Part shown: piece by piece, positions 61,538 to 64,000 of the stretch
How positions within the stretch are numbered: position 1 is the first letter of the stretch
Layout: each line of letters starts with the position of its first letter
DNA from: Flavobacterium sp. AED
GTDB taxonomy: Bacteria; Bacteroidota; Bacteroidia; Flavobacteriales; Flavobacteriaceae
Assembly (NCBI RefSeq): GCF_000812945.1
Contig: NZ_JSYM01000003.1
Coordinates: 248,001 to 312,000 of the forward strand
Direction of reading: 5' to 3'
DNA: 64,000 nt
Made by a program: the position numbers and the translations under genes
The notes under the pieces: generated by a model
What the model was told of the DNA's origin: nothing
Seen by the model: only the letters and a program-made list of their open reading frames with translations
The model's database searches: none

Positions 61538-63970
61538 TTATTTAAAAGCGTTTAAGATCAGTAAAGACAAGCTTGTTATTACACTGCCTATACTTACCCA
61601 TTCTCCAGTACTCATCTTCTTAGTCTCTGGTTTTTCCGGAACTATAATTTGGGATCCGGGTGTAACCTTAGGATAGGATCTAACAAAAAGGAAGGAATGT
61701 GCCACTGCTGCTTTACCATTTGGATAAATGATGTAAGCTTTCTTTCTCCAGCCTTTACTATCCACACCTCCAACAGAACCTATATAATAGGCAAATCCTT
61801 TCCCTTTCTCATAAGGAATCTCAGAAGTCAACAATACATTTCCGGTAACTTTAACTCCTTCATTAAAAGCCGCCACTTCAATTTCATCTCCTGGAAACAG
61901 AATTACGTTAGTATTGCTTTTAGGATTATCAACAATCGACTTCCAATCTACCGGTATAGTAGCAAATTTTAAATCTTCTTTTAGTTTTTTCTTCAATTTA
62001 TTTTGAATGCTGTCTTTTTTACCTAAATTCAAATTAATACTTTCTACCTCTTCAATTTGCTTCACTTGGATAGGTCTTTTGATTTTAACCCCGTCTATAT
62101 TCGCTAACGAAGTTAGACCACCTGCACGTTCAACAATATCATAAACCCTATCTTTTTTATTGGCCAAAACATATTTTCCTGCATAATTGACAGCACCTTT
62201 AATCGTCACCATTTCTGGTTTTTCGTATACTGCCATTTTACGAATATTCACTACATCAAAGGGTTGTAAGGCAAAATTTTTCAACTGTTCATTGTTATTG
62301 GCAGTAATTTCGATATTAAATAGTTGAACTTTACTAGGATTGGCATCATCGATCTCTTCTGCTTTTATCATTCGGGCAACCTCAACTCTTTTAGAGGCAG
62401 AACCCGTTAATCCGCCTGCTTGAACTAACAAATCATTCAAGGTTAGATTTTCATGGTAATCATATATTCCAGGTTTTTTTATTTCGCCATCGATTGTTAT
62501 TTTATATTCTTCAACAAAATCTAAAATAGAATATACGGTTACAACGTCCTCTTTTTTCAAAGCAAGGTCAGCTTCAAGGTCACCATCCAAAGCTTTAGAT
62601 AAATTCACATTAACAATTTCCGTAGTCAAATCGGATTTTAGTCTGATTATTCTCGCTCTATTGCTATAAGCATCTTCTTTCAAACCGTCAGCCTTTGCAA
62701 TCAAATCTGAAATGCGCATCCCTTCATAAAAAGAGTACGTATCAGGTCTAAAAACGGCACCTTCAATTTTTATACGGTTTTCAAATCGATTCAATATTTT
62801 TGCCACCCTGAATACATCTCCTGAAAGCGGTTTGTAACTATTATATTCGGAGGCATTAACATCTTTAACTTTAAATTCTTTATTTGTTTTTTGCAATACA
62901 TTTACGGAAGCTGTATAAGCAAACTCATTAAATCCTGAGGCAAAAGACAATAAATCAGAAAAGGTTTCTCCTTTTTTCATTTCAAATATCCCTGGTCGTT
63001 TTACCTGACCTTCCACAGTTACACGTTGCGTATAGGCTGGAATTCTAATGACGTCATTATCTTTTAAACCCACATTATCGGATTGATCGCCATTGACCAA
63101 AAAATGATAGATATCAATAGTACGATAAACTTTATTACCCCTTAACAACTCGATGTTTCTATAACTTCCATTCTTTCCGGGACCTCCACCCAAAAACAAA
63201 GCATTATAAACAGTCGCCAAAGAAGATATAGAATAATTACCAGGCTGTTTACTTCCAATTATAGTAACGCGAATGGTTCGGATACGGCTTAAACTTACTC
63301 CTACTTGCGATTGCCCGGAGGCAACAGTGCTGTACACTCTGGCTATAGCTCCTCTTATTTTCTGGGTAGCTGCTTCAATCGTCATTCCCGAGACCGGAAT
63401 CTGGCCTACATATTGAATGGTAACTTTACCTTCTATTGATACTGGAATACTGGCATTAAATTCCTGTACACCATAGACACTAATTTGTAATTCATCTCCA
63501 GGACCCAATACATAATTAACAGGGGTAGCCAATTTCAAATTAGGTTCAAAATTCAAGGTGGGATTATCGAACAATTCAGAACCAAAAATTAAAGTATTGA
63601 TAGAATCTTTGACTTTAGTATTGACAATTTTTTCTTGCTTTCTTCCAAAATCATCTTTCTCATCATCCGTTTGTTCATCTTCTGAAATCCCTTTCTTGAC
63701 TCCTTCTTTTTTTGAACTAATAGCTAGTCGCTCTTTCAATTTAGCAAACTCTGATGCCGACATACCTTTTGCCAAGACCATTGGCTCGGCTTGTTCTATA
63801 GTTACATTATTCGATTGCAACTGTGTTTTTATTTTTACGATATCAGCATCCGATAAATAATCTACCTTAAGCGTACTTAAGTCTGTACTTTTAAGCAAAT
63901 CTTGCGCCATAAGAGTCGAAGTTTGAAAAAGTGCTACAAACAACACAACAACTGTAATTATTTTTTTCAT
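61538..63970 (-). CDS. wza: Outer-membrane polysaccharide export protein (Wza type, multi-SLBB)
   Basis: This 810-residue protein has a signal peptide (KKIITVVVLFVALFQTSTL then MAQ), a helical N-terminal region, a poly-export domain (NYVLGPGDELQISVYGVQEF and IQYVGQIPVSGMTIEAA), and several SLBB beta-grasp repeats such as VTVEGQVKRPGIFEM, ITIDGEIKKPGIYDY and VTIKGAVNYAGKYVL. A hydrophobic stretch at the C-terminus (SIGSVITSLSLLILNAF) may anchor it. It is larger than E. coli Wza, as usual for Flavobacteriaceae. It forms the outer-membrane channel for the polysaccharide. It is the first gene of the operon seen in the window. Confidence 0.93.
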   Translation of the reverse strand: MKKIITVVVLFVALFQTSTLMAQDLLKSTDLSTLKVDYLSDADIVKIKTQLQSNNVTIEQAEPMVLAKGMSASEFAKLKERLAISSKKEGVKKGISEDEQTDDEKDDFGRKQEKIVNTKVKDSINTLIFGSELFDNPTLNFEPNLKLATPVNYVLGPGDELQISVYGVQEFNASIPVSIEGKVTIQYVGQIPVSGMTIEAATQKIRGAIARVYSTVASGQSQVGVSLSRIRTIRVTIIGSKQPGNYSISSLATVYNALFLGGGPGKNGSYRNIELLRGNKVYRTIDIYHFLVNGDQSDNVGLKDNDVIRIPAYTQRVTVEGQVKRPGIFEMKKGETFSDLLSFASGFNEFAYTASVNVLQKTNKEFKVKDVNASEYNSYKPLSGDVFRVAKILNRFENRIKIEGAVFRPDTYSFYEGMRISDLIAKADGLKEDAYSNRARIIRLKSDLTTEIVNVNLSKALDGDLEADLALKKEDVVTVYSILDFVEEYKITIDGEIKKPGIYDYHENLTLNDLLVQAGGLTGSASKRVEVARMIKAEEIDDANPSKVQLFNIEITANNNEQLKNFALQPFDVVNIRKMAVYEKPEMVTIKGAVNYAGKYVLANKKDRVYDIVERAGGLTSLANIDGVKIKRPIQVKQIEEVESINLNLGKKDSIQNKLKKKLKEDLKFATIPVDWKSIVDNPKSNTNVILFPGDEIEVAAFNEGVKVTGNVLLTSEIPYEKGKGFAYYIGSVGGVDSKGWRKKAYIIYPNGKAAVAHSFLFVRSYPKVTPGSQIIVPEKPETKKMSTGEWVSIGSVITSLSLLILNAFK

Positions 63971-64000
63971 ATTTAATCTAAATTTTTACTTTTATGAAAT

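Noticed and set aside
1..64000. tRNA, rRNA, riboswitch, integrase or intact transposase genes
   Set aside because: None recognised on either strand by eye; a covariance-model scan would be needed to exclude short RNAs.

Overview
The window looks like a chromosomal surface-polysaccharide locus from a Bacteroidota bacterium, most probably Flavobacterium or a close relative. The grounds are the AT-rich DNA, start sites with A-rich leaders and few strong Shine-Dalgarno sequences, promoter-like boxes of the TTG / TAnnTTTG type, and gene families typical of Flavobacteriaceae capsule or O-antigen loci. Nearly every gene is on the minus strand, so the locus reads from right to left. It starts with the export protein gene near 64 kb and runs off the left edge.

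Right to left. 64.0-60.4 kb: outer-membrane export protein (Wza type) and chain-length/co-polymerase protein (Wzz type). 60.1-50.1 kb: UDP-xylose synthase-like decarboxylase, Wzx flippase, several glycosyltransferases, a Wzy-like polymerase, an OafA-type acyltransferase, a WbsX protein and a rhamnosyltransferase-like GT2. 49.9-46.1 kb: the four dTDP-L-rhamnose genes. 46.0-41.6 kb: WecA-like initiating transferase, DegT aminotransferase and FlaA1/PglF-type dehydratase. 41.4-34.9 kb is a plus-strand island: CpsB-type PHP phosphatase, an aconitase-family enzyme, nine tandem copies of a 55-bp hairpin unit, and a secreted GH2 glycosidase. 34.4-31.1 kb: ABC exporter Wzm/Wzt with a methyltransferase gene between its subunits. 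30.9-16.2 kb: a glycosyltransferase-rich stretch with a SAM methyltransferase, an acetyltransferase, an epimerase and WecB. 16.1-0 kb: NeuB-NeuC-NeuA, an AsnB-like amidotransferase, a GT-B protein, a CysE-like acetyltransferase, an MBOAT O-acyltransferase, two FkbM methyltransferases, two SGNH-like proteins and three further transferase-type genes.

Together the genes supply activated sugars (dTDP-rhamnose, UDP-xylose, ManNAc, a 4-amino sugar and a CMP-nonulosonic acid), assemble repeat units on undecaprenyl phosphate, decorate them (acyl, methyl and possibly amide groups), and export them. Both a Wzx/Wzy set and an ABC exporter are present, so more than one glycan is likely.

The most notable structures are scars of locus rearrangement. 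A methyltransferase gene lies between Wzm and Wzt, next to a decayed second copy of the Wzt start (33360-33413). A pair of FkbM genes is flanked by an intact MBOAT gene and an internally deleted second copy (6012-6305). Decayed gene fragments lie at 22159-22520. Intergenic DNA carries several repeat families, including a 55-bp x 9 hairpin array and an 86-bp concentric inverted repeat at 60321-60406. I found no tRNA, rRNA, CRISPR array or intact transposase.
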